The notes beneath the pieces were generated by a model. It saw nothing but the letters and a program-made list of their open reading frames with translations, was not told the origin of the DNA and searched no databases. Below are positions 55,117 to 64,000 of a DNA stretch of 64,000 bases, piece by piece (positions within the stretch are counted from its first letter, which is position 1; each line of letters begins with the position of its first letter). The DNA comes from Diaporthe sp. PMI_573 (taxonomy: Eukaryota > Ascomycota > Sordariomycetes > Diaporthales > Diaporthaceae): positions 186,001-250,000 of the forward strand of contig JAJTUP010000074.1 of assembly GCA_021399435.1 (NCBI GenBank), in the 5' to 3' direction. The translations under genes and the position numbers were made by a program.

Positions 55117-57642
55117 ATGGAGACTGCCTTCTCAAGCCCCCAGCACGAGTGGTGGCCGCGGCCGTCGGACGGCCGCCTGGTTCCGCTGGTGCTGCAGACC
55201 GGCGACGAGCCACATCTCCTGCCTGAGACGCCGCGATGGACTCGCATAGGAAAGATTATGATGCGGGTTTCGCCGATTCTCCGGGTCTCATACTGGATTG
55301 GATCATCCTTGTTTATTCCAGGCACTCGGAAGTACCGAATCAACATCCAATCCCTGGTTTGGACCGCCGTAAAGCTGCTCATCGCATGGCCTCTGCTGTG
55401 CATCTTGGTATTTTATCATTTTATCCACTATCACAAGCATTCGCTGACTGGATGGCGGTAGATATTCTGGACCGGCTATCATGGGCTACATCAACGCTTC
55501 GAGGCTCTCAATGATCAGAACTTTGGAACTATAGACTCCGTGTCGCGGTATGATACGATACATGTACAGGAAAGCGAAGGTGCGATCTCAGAACATCATT
55601 TTGGAGCCCGTACTGGGCCGCTACAATATCTCAGCTCGTCTACTGCCCCTTCGGAGGCTGACGGTGAAGTCGGTTCGGGACATCAGTATCAGGACAATAT
55701 TCAACTCACCGAGGCGTCCACACCTTACGCGGTGCTGGGGCCTTCACCAGACTCTACAAGAGAAGGCGACGATATTCCTGCTTCGGTTCGCCCAAGATAT
55801 CTCTGCTTTATCAAAGACTTCGACGCCGGCACATATGAGACTGTCAAGGTTTCAGACTACCTCAAGCAGAACGGGGACGACGTCGATCTCGAGTTCGTGT
55901 TTGTATCATACACGCGCATGCAGTTCCGTGTCGCAACCGAAGAGGAGATTGCCAAGTTTGCGTACCCCGACGAAGCCACGCGGGAGGCGAACAGGGAGCT
56001 CGCGCGTAGGGACCGGGAGCTTTTGGCAAGATGGGGTATGGACGCGGCCAAGAATGTAGGAAAGAGGGCGTTCTGGCTCGATTTTGAATGTGTCCGGAAC
56101 GACCACGGCATCGCCAGGTCTACCAGCAGCAGCGAGGATGTCTACCGCATCTGCGACATTGTTCGGGCCGCACACTCGATGATCATAGCCATCGGGCCCA
56201 CGACGGACGATAAGGTGGCGTCGATCCTCGCCGGGGAGGAGTCTCCGGCATACAGTCGTGAGTCTGTGACTCCGTGGCTGCGACAGTGGGGCTCGCGCCT
56301 GTGGACCTTGCCAGAGCTGCTCCTCTGCCCCGGCGAATATAGAATACGCCTCTACGTCGTGGGGGATCCTTCCGAGCCCAAGGCCATGGCAAAGCGGAAC
56401 TTTGCCGAGCGCGCATGGGACGACGCCGAAGCAGTCAAGGAGCTCGTCAACCACTTCGAGGGGTCGGCGATCCTCACGTCGCAGCACCTCATCGAGGCAG
56501 CGCTCAGCTGCTTCTCCAGGCGGCAGACAGACCAGTTCAGCCAGGGAGATATTGCTTACGCGACCATGGGCCTGTTCCCGAACCGCCACCGACCCCGGGT
56601 TAACAAGAACGACACCGGTTTCACGGCCTTTGCCAAGCTCTCCCTCGCCAACGACAGCGGGGCATTCCTCGAGCGCCTGATCTGCCTCGCGCCCAAGCCG
56701 GGCGCCGCGTGGCACCAGACCGAGGACCTCTGGGGCGTCAAGCTCGGCGATTTTCAACCAAACAACAAGGTATCCGGGGTCCTGGGCTCGGACACGATCC
56801 TCTTGGACGGGGTGTACGGAGCCCCCATCCACTGGGACAACCTTCAACCCGAGCCCGTGATTGATAGAAAGTCGGGGAATCTCCTGCAATTTCACATCAT
56901 AATGACATTTATCCCGTGCTTAACCATACCACTCATGTGCGCCTTGTTCTACAGCGCTATTGCGCTCACGAGTTACCCCTTCACAGCAACTGCCTCGGCA
57001 CCAAGCAACGCGCTCCCTATAATTATCCGCTGTGGCCTCTCAGCGATGGCAATCATGGCTGTGTTCACCCCCATAGCTCTAATCGCGACCCGAGGAGAGC
57101 CCAAACAGCCATTCAACGGTCGCTTGATCGGGATCGAGGGCACGGTAGACGCCGGGACGGTTGAGGAGCACCTCTGGGGCTACAACCACGGCAACCTCGT
57201 CGACACGACTCCTTCATCTTACAGAGACGCGGATGAATCCCAGGAGTCAAGGCCATTGCGAATTCCCTCCAAAGAAGACGAGTTTATCTTCACGCTCGTC
57301 GACACCTACCTGATGACGGTGACACACTATCGCAGCAGCCTACCGCCCACTGCCATGCTGATATGCGGCCAAGAGGCGGGCATGCAGCGTACTCTCCTCT
57401 GTTCTTATGACTGGAGGACGCAGACATTTCACCGCCAGGCAGTTCTCAGAGTCGTGCGCCAAGGGTTCGATCAGATGCACAGGGTCGAGAGAATCCGGTT
57501 CTCACTTGCAGCCCACCCCAACACGAATCCTGATAGCAGGCAGAGCAACGGCTTGCCAGTGGGGCCAGAGCAACGGCTTGCCAGTGGGGCCAGAGCAACA
57601 ACAACCTGCGGCGATAACAACTGCTTTGACCCCAGTTTCTAA
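55117..57642 (+). CDS. HET-like membrane protein, 823 aa
   Basis: Two exons, 55117..55407 and 55462..57642. The 54-base intron (GTATTT, branch-site-like GCTGAC, TAG) is in phase 0 and removes an in-frame TAG, joining two open frames into 823 residues. The N-terminal region has a hydrophobic span (LLIAWPLLCIL) near residue 90. The middle part resembles heterokaryon-incompatibility domains: FVSYTR, AFWLDFECVRND, YRICDIVRAAHSMIIAIGP and RLWTLPELLLCPGEYRIRLYV, in the order of HET W(I/L)D, R-x-W-T-x-(Q/P)E motifs. Two further membrane spans lie at about 567-590 and 605-627. HET-domain proteins trigger cell death on contact with incompatible hyphae; the membrane-anchored version is less understood. 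The next gene, 105 bases downstream on the same strand, is a polytopic membrane protein. A 25-base tandem duplication alters the extreme C-terminus. Confidence 0.68.
57541..57596 (+). repeat. 25-bp tandem duplication near the 3' end of the HET-like gene
   Basis: A 25-base unit beginning cagagcaacggcttgccagt starts at 57541 and again at 57566, with a partial third copy. As 25 is not a multiple of three, the second copy is read in another frame (SNGLPVGPE, then QRLASGARA). Confidence 0.85.
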
Positions 57643-57746
57643 GCGTAATTGGCGTACTTAGAAACAAGAGATTTTATTTCTTGCTATTTGTCTCGTACGT
57701 CTCCATGCAGATGGCCTTGGTCTAGGTTTATACTAATTTCGAATAG

Positions 57747-59274
57747 TTGACCGTGGATTTGAGGCATGATCCTTCTATTGCCCAAGGGCGTTATCCTGAT
57801 CGTCATCTCTACAGCCTCTCCTGGGTCGTCTCTCAAATAATAGGTGTCGGAGTAATATCCCGCCTACCACTCACCCACTTCTTCCCGCCTGTCTTCATTG
57901 CAAAGCGTCAGTATTTTCACTTTGCTCTCCTTCTCTATATTGATTGCGAGACGTTCGCAAACAATTGTCATCCATCCTGCTTGTTCAGTACCGGAGACAG
58001 GAAAAGTATACGGAGGAAAGGTCCCCGGATTCATGGTGAAGCCTTAAGTGTTGTTTGTGCTGTCGGTCCCAGCTCGCTAATCTGCAATTCTCCTGCAGAA
58101 TTCCTGCCGGTTCTTCAACGTGTGTTTCGAGCCAATTTGTTATATTACGTGCTGCATGGACTCGCCGATGGCTTCTTCAACTTGACGCTGGTCGCTTACA
58201 CGCTGTTCTGGTACCCAATGGAGCAAGTGGCACTTCGATTCCTGCTGTGGAACATCATTGTCTCCCACTGCTCTCAACTACTAGCAGTCGTGTTCCGATT
58301 ACAGTATGCTTCAATAGCTGGCTACGCCCTCAGCATGGTACTATTTTTTATTGTCCAGCTTGCTGAAAAATACGACATGATTGGTTCGCCCAGGGAAGTC
58401 TCATGGCTCTCTGCACAACAGAAGGTCATGTACTCTCAAATGGCAGCTAGTCGAAGACTCCTCGCCAACGCGGCCGATGGCGGGGCGATATGGCGCCGAA
58501 AACGGGTAGGCCACAGCTCCGAGTCCACAGTCTTATGGTCAGGCTTATTTCTAACTCTACAGCAGTCGCTTCTGACCAGCTATGCGCAGCCGTTGATGGT
58601 GTTCCTTGTGTCTCTGTTACACACAATATCCACCGGGCTCGTATTTGTATCTTATATCGAGAGGGTCATATATCATGAATTAGACATCATCCGACTTACT
58701 CTTGGTCTACTTCTGCTTGCAGTCCCTGTCGGGTTTATTTCCTATGGGTATCCATCGGCCACCTGTAAGTAGGCGTTCTTGACTAACAACCGCCCGGGTT
58801 TTGCTAATTATACCCAATTTACCAGTCTATCTTCTGGTAGCTTTTGCAATGGTTGCAAGCATCCTACAAATATCTGGTTTGCTGGGTCACCATACAGGTA
58901 CCGTCTTCCAGGTATTGCTGCAGTCGAGTGCCATTGTACCGCCGCGTAGGTTCACCTGTTGAGAATATAATGAGTTCTAGCTAATGTTTGATTATATCAA
59001 AGTTCTTTGGTCAGTCGTTATCCGCCAAGCATCGACGTGGCTGGAAGCTATAGGAACGGTCGCACTAGCAATATCAGGCCAGGCTGCGGCTTCTGCCCTG
59101 CTGCCATACACTAACCAGGACGACACGCAAACTTGGGGCATGGCTGTATTCATTCCCATGTTTCTGACCCAGGCTACCTTCTGGGCTTTGCTATGGGCGT
59201 GTCTGAGGGCGAATAAGCAGAGCAGCATCCCGCCGGAAGTTGGACAAGCAGCCAGTTCTCCTGAAGAATCATAG
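57747..59274 (+). CDS. Polytopic membrane protein of unknown function, start unresolved
   Basis: The visible frame runs 57747..58764, then exons 58826..58911 and 58981..59274, with GT-AG introns in matching phases (1 and 0), giving up to 466 codons. The frame has no ATG before about codon 150, so the first exon and start are not resolved; the coordinate given is only the limit of the open frame. Hydrophobic segments suggest six to eight membrane spans: LLYYVLHGLADGFFNLTLV, FLLWNIIVSHCSQLLAVVF, YALSMVLFFIVQLA, PLMVFLVSLLHTISTGLVF, ITLGLLLLAVPVGFISY-like, VYLLVAFAMVASILQISGLL-like, and MAVFIPMFLTQATFWALLW. No transporter signature is recognised. Close spacing and same strand as the HET-like membrane protein suggest a functional pair. 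Confidence 0.55.
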
Positions 59275-59982
59275 AATATGTACCTGTGAGGGGGAGCAAA
59301 CCTCCCATAGTACAACTGCTTGTGGGAAATGATGGGATCTAGCCAGATGTGGGTAGTAAATCCTTCTCAAACTATCCTCTGTAAGATAGTCGGGTAGAAA
59401 GTGATCATGGTACCAGTGGCTCTGTTAATGTTATGTACTTTTTGGAAACATGGTTATGTTAATGTGACAACATAATGATGCGACGCGCTTACGATTGAAT
59501 TCCATAACTATAGCACGGCCATCAAACTGCCATTTTCTTTACACGGCATTCACAAGTTGAGAACATATTGATGTAACGAAGCAACAATGTCGAACAACAC
59601 AGAATTAGGTAGGACATATATATTCTAGCACTAGGCAAATGATCAACAAGGAATCTGGTACTGGAGTTTCTTTACAATTTACGATATAGATGGCCTGCTT
59701 GAAACATCTGAACTCCAGCTTACAAAAGCAAGCAACAGCCCGCAAGTGAATGAAGGGCCCATGTTGGAATCAATCTACACAAACTTATGTAGCAGAGTGG
59801 GCCAGACGTGCCACAATCGTATTCTAAACCTACTGTTATCGGCATTGTTTTTTTTTTCAAACGCTGGGTGTTTAAGCGTTTACCACTGTATGAAAGGACC
59901 GCCTAGGTACTGCTTAAGCAGCGTACGTACACGAATTAAAAATGAAGCCACTTATGTAGCAGAGCCCCACTCCCTCCTTTGC
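59275..59982. other. Convergent intergenic region with retroposon copy D
   Basis: About 700 bases between the polytopic protein gene (+) and the chromodomain gene (-). The left 500 bases are AT-richer and hold nothing recognised; copy D occupies the right end. Confidence 0.5.
59783..59964 (+). mobile_element. Retroposon copy D (152 bp, 5'-truncated) with 15-bp target-site duplication
   Basis: The element 59798-59949 is flanked by identical repeats ACTTATGTAGCAGAG at 59783-59797 and 59950-59964. It contains only the 3' third of the family: cgtgccacaatcgtattcta, a T-run, gggtgtttaagcgtttacca and the 3' end attaaaaatgaagcc. The right duplication ends 18 bases from the stop codon of the chromodomain gene, so the insertion sits in its 3' UTR. 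Confidence 0.78.
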
Positions 59983-60771
59983 CTACGCTGTCTCCTCAGA
60001 AAGTCTACGATGGAGCCGCGATCTTTCGAAGTCGGCTTTGAGTTCTCCACAGACATGGACAGCTGGCTCCCAACTGTCAAATTCCGGGCCCCAGCCCTCC
60101 CATCTGATAAGGTACTGGCGGTCATCATGGGGGCCCTGAGCCTGGATGATCCTCTCTACAAGCCAAAACTCGACGCCATTTTCTGTGTAAAAGGGCACAG
60201 GCGGGGGCAGTGCAGATGATAGCAGGGAAGATAGACGCGGCGAGAGGGGAGGATGATAGGACACCATTATTGAGTCCTCAGCGTCGTCGGCTTCAGGTAT
60301 GGGTGGTGGAGCCTCTGGAATGACAGGGCCATCGTGGATGTTCACCAGCTCTCGCACCTCTGGACGCTCAAAGAATTGCTCGTCAGTTTCCACAACCAAT
60401 GGAACCTCTGAAGTTCCAGGAGATCCCTCGTCGATATTCATTATAGCCTCTGGGTTCTTTCGAGTATCAGGCACAAGGTCAGCGTTTATGCCTTCCAGGT
60501 CTCCAGTCTCTCGGCTGCACCCGACTGCATGATCCAAGAGAAAAGGCCGAAAAGGCCCGTCTTCCCCGACGGGCTGCTCCGACGACGCCAGCTCAAGCAG
60601 CGCCGGGTCAATGCATTGAACCTCAGTCGGTGTGTTCTGCTTGAAAGCCAGTTGGCATAGCTCATCGGACGGACCTAAACCATGCTGCGAGGAGTTTGAA
60701 CTTTCTCCAAGGGTAGTGAACATCACCCCATAGATCTGATGCTGGTACCACCAGTCGTAGAAAGACATCAC
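59983..60771 (-). CDS. Chromodomain protein, 262 aa
   Basis: Single-exon frame starting MMSFYDWWYQHQ. Residues 1-190 are acidic, Pro/Glu-rich and disordered. The C-terminal part is a chromodomain: FWLVERIIQAQ, YLIRWEGWGPEFDSWEPA with the aromatic cage positions Phe/Trp/Trp, and a closing helix. Only about a dozen residues follow it. Chromodomains bind methylated histone lysines (H3K9/H3K27) or other methylated peptides. There is no chromoshadow domain, so it is not a complete HP1, and no integrase is present upstream, so it is not an intact chromovirus. It may be a stand-alone reader or a domesticated retroelement chromodomain. Retroposon copy D lies in its 3' flank. Confidence 0.78.
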   Translation of the reverse strand: MMSFYDWWYQHQIYGVMFTTLGESSNSSQHGLGPSDELCQLAFKQNTPTEVQCIDPALLELASSEQPVGEDGPFRPFLLDHAVGCSRETGDLEGINADLVPDTRKNPEAIMNIDEGSPGTSEVPLVVETDEQFFERPEVRELVNIHDGPVIPEAPPPIPEADDAEDSIMVSYHPPLSPRLSSLLSSALPPPVPFYTENGVEFWLVERIIQAQGPHDDRQYLIRWEGWGPEFDSWEPAVHVCGELKADFERSRLHRRLSEETA

Positions 60772-62777
60772 CGCGATTGCTTACCTTGAAGAATACAATG
60801 GAAGAACAATATTGAACTCGGTTGTTCCCTCAGATGTCGGCCGTCAGCGGCTGGGCATATAATGGCCGCGTATCAGGTGGTATCTAGCTAGCTGTCTTGG
60901 GATTATATATATGGCACAGTTAGAACAATAAGTGTCCACATTCCGAGACCCCACGAGGCACTTCTTGATAATTCTTTTTATCCTTTGTCCCGGTTCAGTC
61001 ATAATAACATTGTCATTTATGCCGCTTCAATATTACTACCCCGGCGTTAGCTCGTTATGGTTAATTGCTTTACAAAGACACGGCCAGGGCCACACGGGTG
61101 AGAACAAAAAGCCGAGTGGGTACCACTCTTTCGGGCTGATAAACAACAGGCGTCCTGCTCGATACTTTTTGCGGGCTGCCTGCGAACTATCACGGCCCGG
61201 GCTCAGCACCCAGAGCAGCCATGAGCAAAAGCTGCTGGGGATTCCAAAAGGAGGCCTGCACGGGCAGGCTGACTTGCAAAGACATGATATACCCTCATGG
61301 AATTAAATTCTAGATGACGCAACTTGAGGCGTACAATTTCCATCTCCAACCTGATCAAGCTTGCCTCTCGGTCTGTCCTCTTTGCCTCAGGATCAAATCC
61401 AGCACCTTCATTGTCCCATGCCCTATTGCTATAATCACAGAGCTATGAGAACCTGTTCCGCCCGTCAGGCCATGCACAGACGCGTCAACGCGAGGCGGCA
61501 AAACTTAAATTTCCGAAGATTTCCATTTTCCCCTTTTTCTACGTGCGAGATTGTCGAAGCTGTGTGGTAGACTAAAGCCTCGCGGATATCCAGAGCCGCA
61601 AGCATTGACGGCCCCGTGGCCCGCGGCGACGCGTGGAGTAACTACAGTCGTCCAGGTGCCCACAGCAACAGCCTCAGACTTCACGGAGTTGGAGAAATGT
61701 TCAGGTAGGGGGCGTTTTCCAGTGGGGGTCGACAAGGTTAACAGCGAGGTCGTCCGGCGAATGCTGTCTGAACACCCGAGGGCAGAAGACCATGCGATGC
61801 CCGTACGGGTTTTGCTTCGGCCCCGAATGTACCAATACCCTAGGGAGGCTACATCCAGAACGCAGCAGAATGCTTTGCACGACACTGTGCGTCCATGCAT
61901 GTTTCTGCAGACTACCTACACATTTCCACTGCTGCAGAGTATTACTTGCTCGAGATCGTGTCAGTTCTTCAGCACGAGCCGAGCCGAGCCGCGCGGGAAC
62001 GTTCAATGTTTCCACATCGGATCTAATAATTATGCATGAGTACTCCAGCCTGAGTGAAACCTAGGCGTAGTAGGACAAAAAGCTGCCTTGTATTATCGGG
62101 GATTGTGCTTAGACAAACATGCCCACGAAAAAGCAACCGCACGTCCACCCCGCAAAGTCCCTGCCGATGTCACACGGCAGCTCCACACCGGCAGCGCCTG
62201 CGTTGCGTTGCAGCGGATCGCCCCCAGGGCGTTGGGTCTCGCCCGCCCAAAGTGGAGCGTGCCGCGCGGGTCGGCCTGGTCGGAAGGGACGGGGGAAGGT
62301 CAAGATTGCCATTTCCCAATCCCATCAGATCAACGGCGAATGGGTCTGGGCTGTCAGAAGCTGAGAGGAAGAAGTGCTGATGGGAGACAAGGGGTAGATG
62401 TCCGCCCCGTAAGCGCTAATCGCCATGATTGTGGCAGCCTCCCCTCGTTTGGCCCAGAATTGGTTCCTTCAAAGCCTCGCAGCGGACAACGCACCCTCCA
62501 TATCGCGTCGACTGGACCGATCAGGCTCGGCGCCGTGCTATTCGCGTGAAGGAACAAATTATACGTTGCCTTCGAGGTTATTTGTGGAACAAACTTGAAA
62601 AGGGCGTCGTGGAACAAGAACGTCAGTGGGGGCGGAGACACAGGAAGTCATATAAGTCCTGTACCGTCGCGACATCTGCTCATACTCTGAGCTCACTCAC
62701 TCCTGCCAGCTGCCAGGGAAATCAACGATTTTCCCAATCCGTATACAGCCTTGATTCGGACCCCAAAATTCACAACC
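60772..62777. other. Intergenic, no gene seen
   Basis: 2.0 kb between divergent genes. Open frames up to 162 codons (61551-62039) overlap others on both strands and have no domain. Contains the promoter of the FAD monooxygenase at its right end. Confidence 0.45.
62651..62656 (+). promoter_or_regulatory. TATA-like element of the FAD monooxygenase gene
   Basis: TATAAG 122 bases before the ATG at 62778. Confidence 0.35.
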
Positions 62778-64000
62778 ATGACCTCTGAAGTTCAGACAGA
62801 GTTCCTTGTGGTGGGTGCAGGCCCAGCAGGAGCAGCTCTTGCGAGTTTCCTCGGGCAGAATGGTATGTATGCCTGGGCTTCTATGGAACCCCCCAGCTGG
62901 CTGGTCCCTACTGACTTGATGCGCAGGAATGAAGGGGCTGATGATTGCTGGTGCGTCCGGCACGGCAGACACGCCCAGGGCCCACCTCGTGAACCCGTTC
63001 ACGCTGGAGTGTCTGCGTGACATCTCCGTGGAAGACGACGCCATGAGGCTGTCTCTCCCGCCAGAGATGATCGGGGCGTTCCGGTACGCCCGCAGTCTAC
63101 TGGGCCAGGAGATAGGCAAGGTCCAGCACTGGGAGGGCGTCCCCGAGAATGCGATGAACGTGAAGAAATACACGCCATCCAGATGGATCGACCTCCCCCA
63201 GACGTATCTCGATCCAATACTCGTCAAGCACGCCTCGCACCACGGGTTCCCAACCCGCTTCTCGACGCAGCTTGTCTCGGCAGAGAAGGACTCGGAGACG
63301 GGGGAGTGGGTCTGCACGGTGAACGACCTCGTCCGTGACGACACCTATCGTATCCGGACCAAGTTCCTCTTTGGGGCCGACGGGGCCCGAAGCCAGGTCG
63401 CGAGGTCTACGGATGCCAAGCTGGAATCGAAGCCTTCACTGGGGATTGCCTGCAACATCTTGTTCACGGCCAACCTGTCCCACCTGATGGAAGAGAAACA
63501 TGCGCAGCTGCACACCATCATCAACCCAGCGGCCAATTCACGGTTTGGCAACGGACCCGTCATACGGATGATCCGACCCTTCAACCAGTGGATGTTAGTC
63601 ACCCTCTTCCCCGGCATCACGGCCGGACAGGACCCGTTCAAGGGCGTCGGCCCAGAAGACCCAGAGCTCATGGCCTGGGTCCGTGAGAAGATCGGCCTGG
63701 ATGAGAATCCCCTGACCAAGGACATAGAGGTGAAGGTCGAGCGGCTTGACCCGTGGATTGTCAGGGAGACAGTGGCGGAAGACTTCATCCCCGAGGAGAA
63801 CGCGTTCCTGCTGGGCGATGCGGCACACCGACACCCGCCCGCGTACGGCCTGGGAAGCAACACCTGCGTCCAGGACGGCTACAACCTCGGCTGGAAGGCC
63901 GCATTCGTGGCCAAGGGCCTCGCAGGCCCTGGGCTCCTCGAGACGTACAACGCAGAGAGGCAGCCCGTGGGTGCGCAGCTGGTCAGGGAAGCCAACCGGT
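62778..64000 (+). CDS. FAD-dependent aromatic monooxygenase (PheA/TfdB type), 3' end beyond the window
   Basis: Exons 62778..62862 and 62927..64000+, joined by a phase-1 intron (GTATGT...GCAG); about 386 residues are visible and the frame is open at the window edge. The N-terminus has the Rossmann FAD loop FLVVGAGPAGAALASFL. Further on are FLFGADGARSQVARS (the DG motif of flavoprotein hydroxylases) and FLLGDAAHRHPPAYGLGSN (the GD motif, ribityl binding) followed by DGYNLGWKAAFV. This is the FAD_binding_3 family, including phenol 2-monooxygenase and 2,4-dichlorophenol 6-monooxygenase, which hydroxylate aromatic rings with NAD(P)H and oxygen. The C-terminal thioredoxin-like domain, if present, is out of view. 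Could serve aromatic catabolism or a secondary-metabolite pathway; neighbours in the window give no cluster. Confidence 0.88.

Noticed and set aside
55456..55461. In-frame TAG in the HET-like gene, first read as a nonsense mutation
   Set aside because: It coincides with the 3' splice site of a well-formed 54-base phase-0 intron with a GCTGAC branch site.

Overview
The window is nuclear DNA of a filamentous ascomycete (Pezizomycotina, most likely Sordariomycetes). Genes lie on both strands and carry short GT-AG introns, mostly 50-260 nt. Coding sequence is GC-rich, and the conserved genes are typical of moulds: a septation-initiation kinase (sepH/Cdc15 type), a PP2C phosphatase (Ptc2/Ptc3), an Axl2-like polarity protein, dihydrofolate synthase, an EFM6-like lysine methyltransferase, a hydrophobin-like protein and a HET-like protein. 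I saw no bacterial operons, CRISPR arrays, rRNA or tRNA genes.

Layout: 0.4-2.0 kb ankyrin protein (+); 2.6-4.1 kb SET protein (-); 5.2-6.1 kb secreted double-psi beta-barrel protein (-); 8.8-10.0 kb EFM6-like methyltransferase (-); 11.3-14.6 kb Axl2-like protein (+); 14.6-20.2 kb gene-poor stretch holding a hydrophobin-like gene (+) and retroposon copy A; 20.3-21.9 kb conserved unknown protein (-); 23.4-25.6 kb PP2C (-); 27.2-28.3 kb alpha/beta hydrolase (+); 28.6-29.2 kb retroposon copy B; 29.6-30.3 kb unknown protein (-); 31.0-32.2 kb secreted NucA/NucB-like nuclease with a frameshift (+); 33.0-33.9 kb DUF218-like protein (-); 34.1-35.3 kb FOL3 (-); 36.6-38.3 kb unknown protein (+); 41.1-46.3 (possibly 47.2) kb sepH kinase (+); 48.0-52.1 kb large HExxH protein (+); 52.8-53.6 kb short-chain dehydrogenase (-); 55.1-57.6 kb HET-like membrane protein (+); 57.7-59.3 kb polytopic membrane protein (+); 60.0-60.8 kb chromodomain protein (-); 62.8 kb to the end, FAD monooxygenase (+), cut by the window edge.

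The window is a mosaic. Conserved housekeeping blocks (about 2-14.6, 20-28, 33-47 kb) alternate with accessory stretches (14.6-20, 28.4-32.6, 47.7-60.8 kb). The accessory stretches contain secreted and membrane proteins, possible allorecognition genes and all copies of a short dispersed repeat family.

The strongest non-gene signal is that repeat family. Three copies (A, B, D) share a 3' end, differ in 5' truncation and are flanked by perfect 12-15 bp target-site duplications, which is the mark of a SINE or of 5'-truncated LINE insertions. Other points to check are a 285-codon open extension behind the sepH stop codon, a one-base frameshift in the nuclease gene, an out-of-phase exon in the HExxH gene, and the adjacent HET-like/polytopic membrane gene pair.
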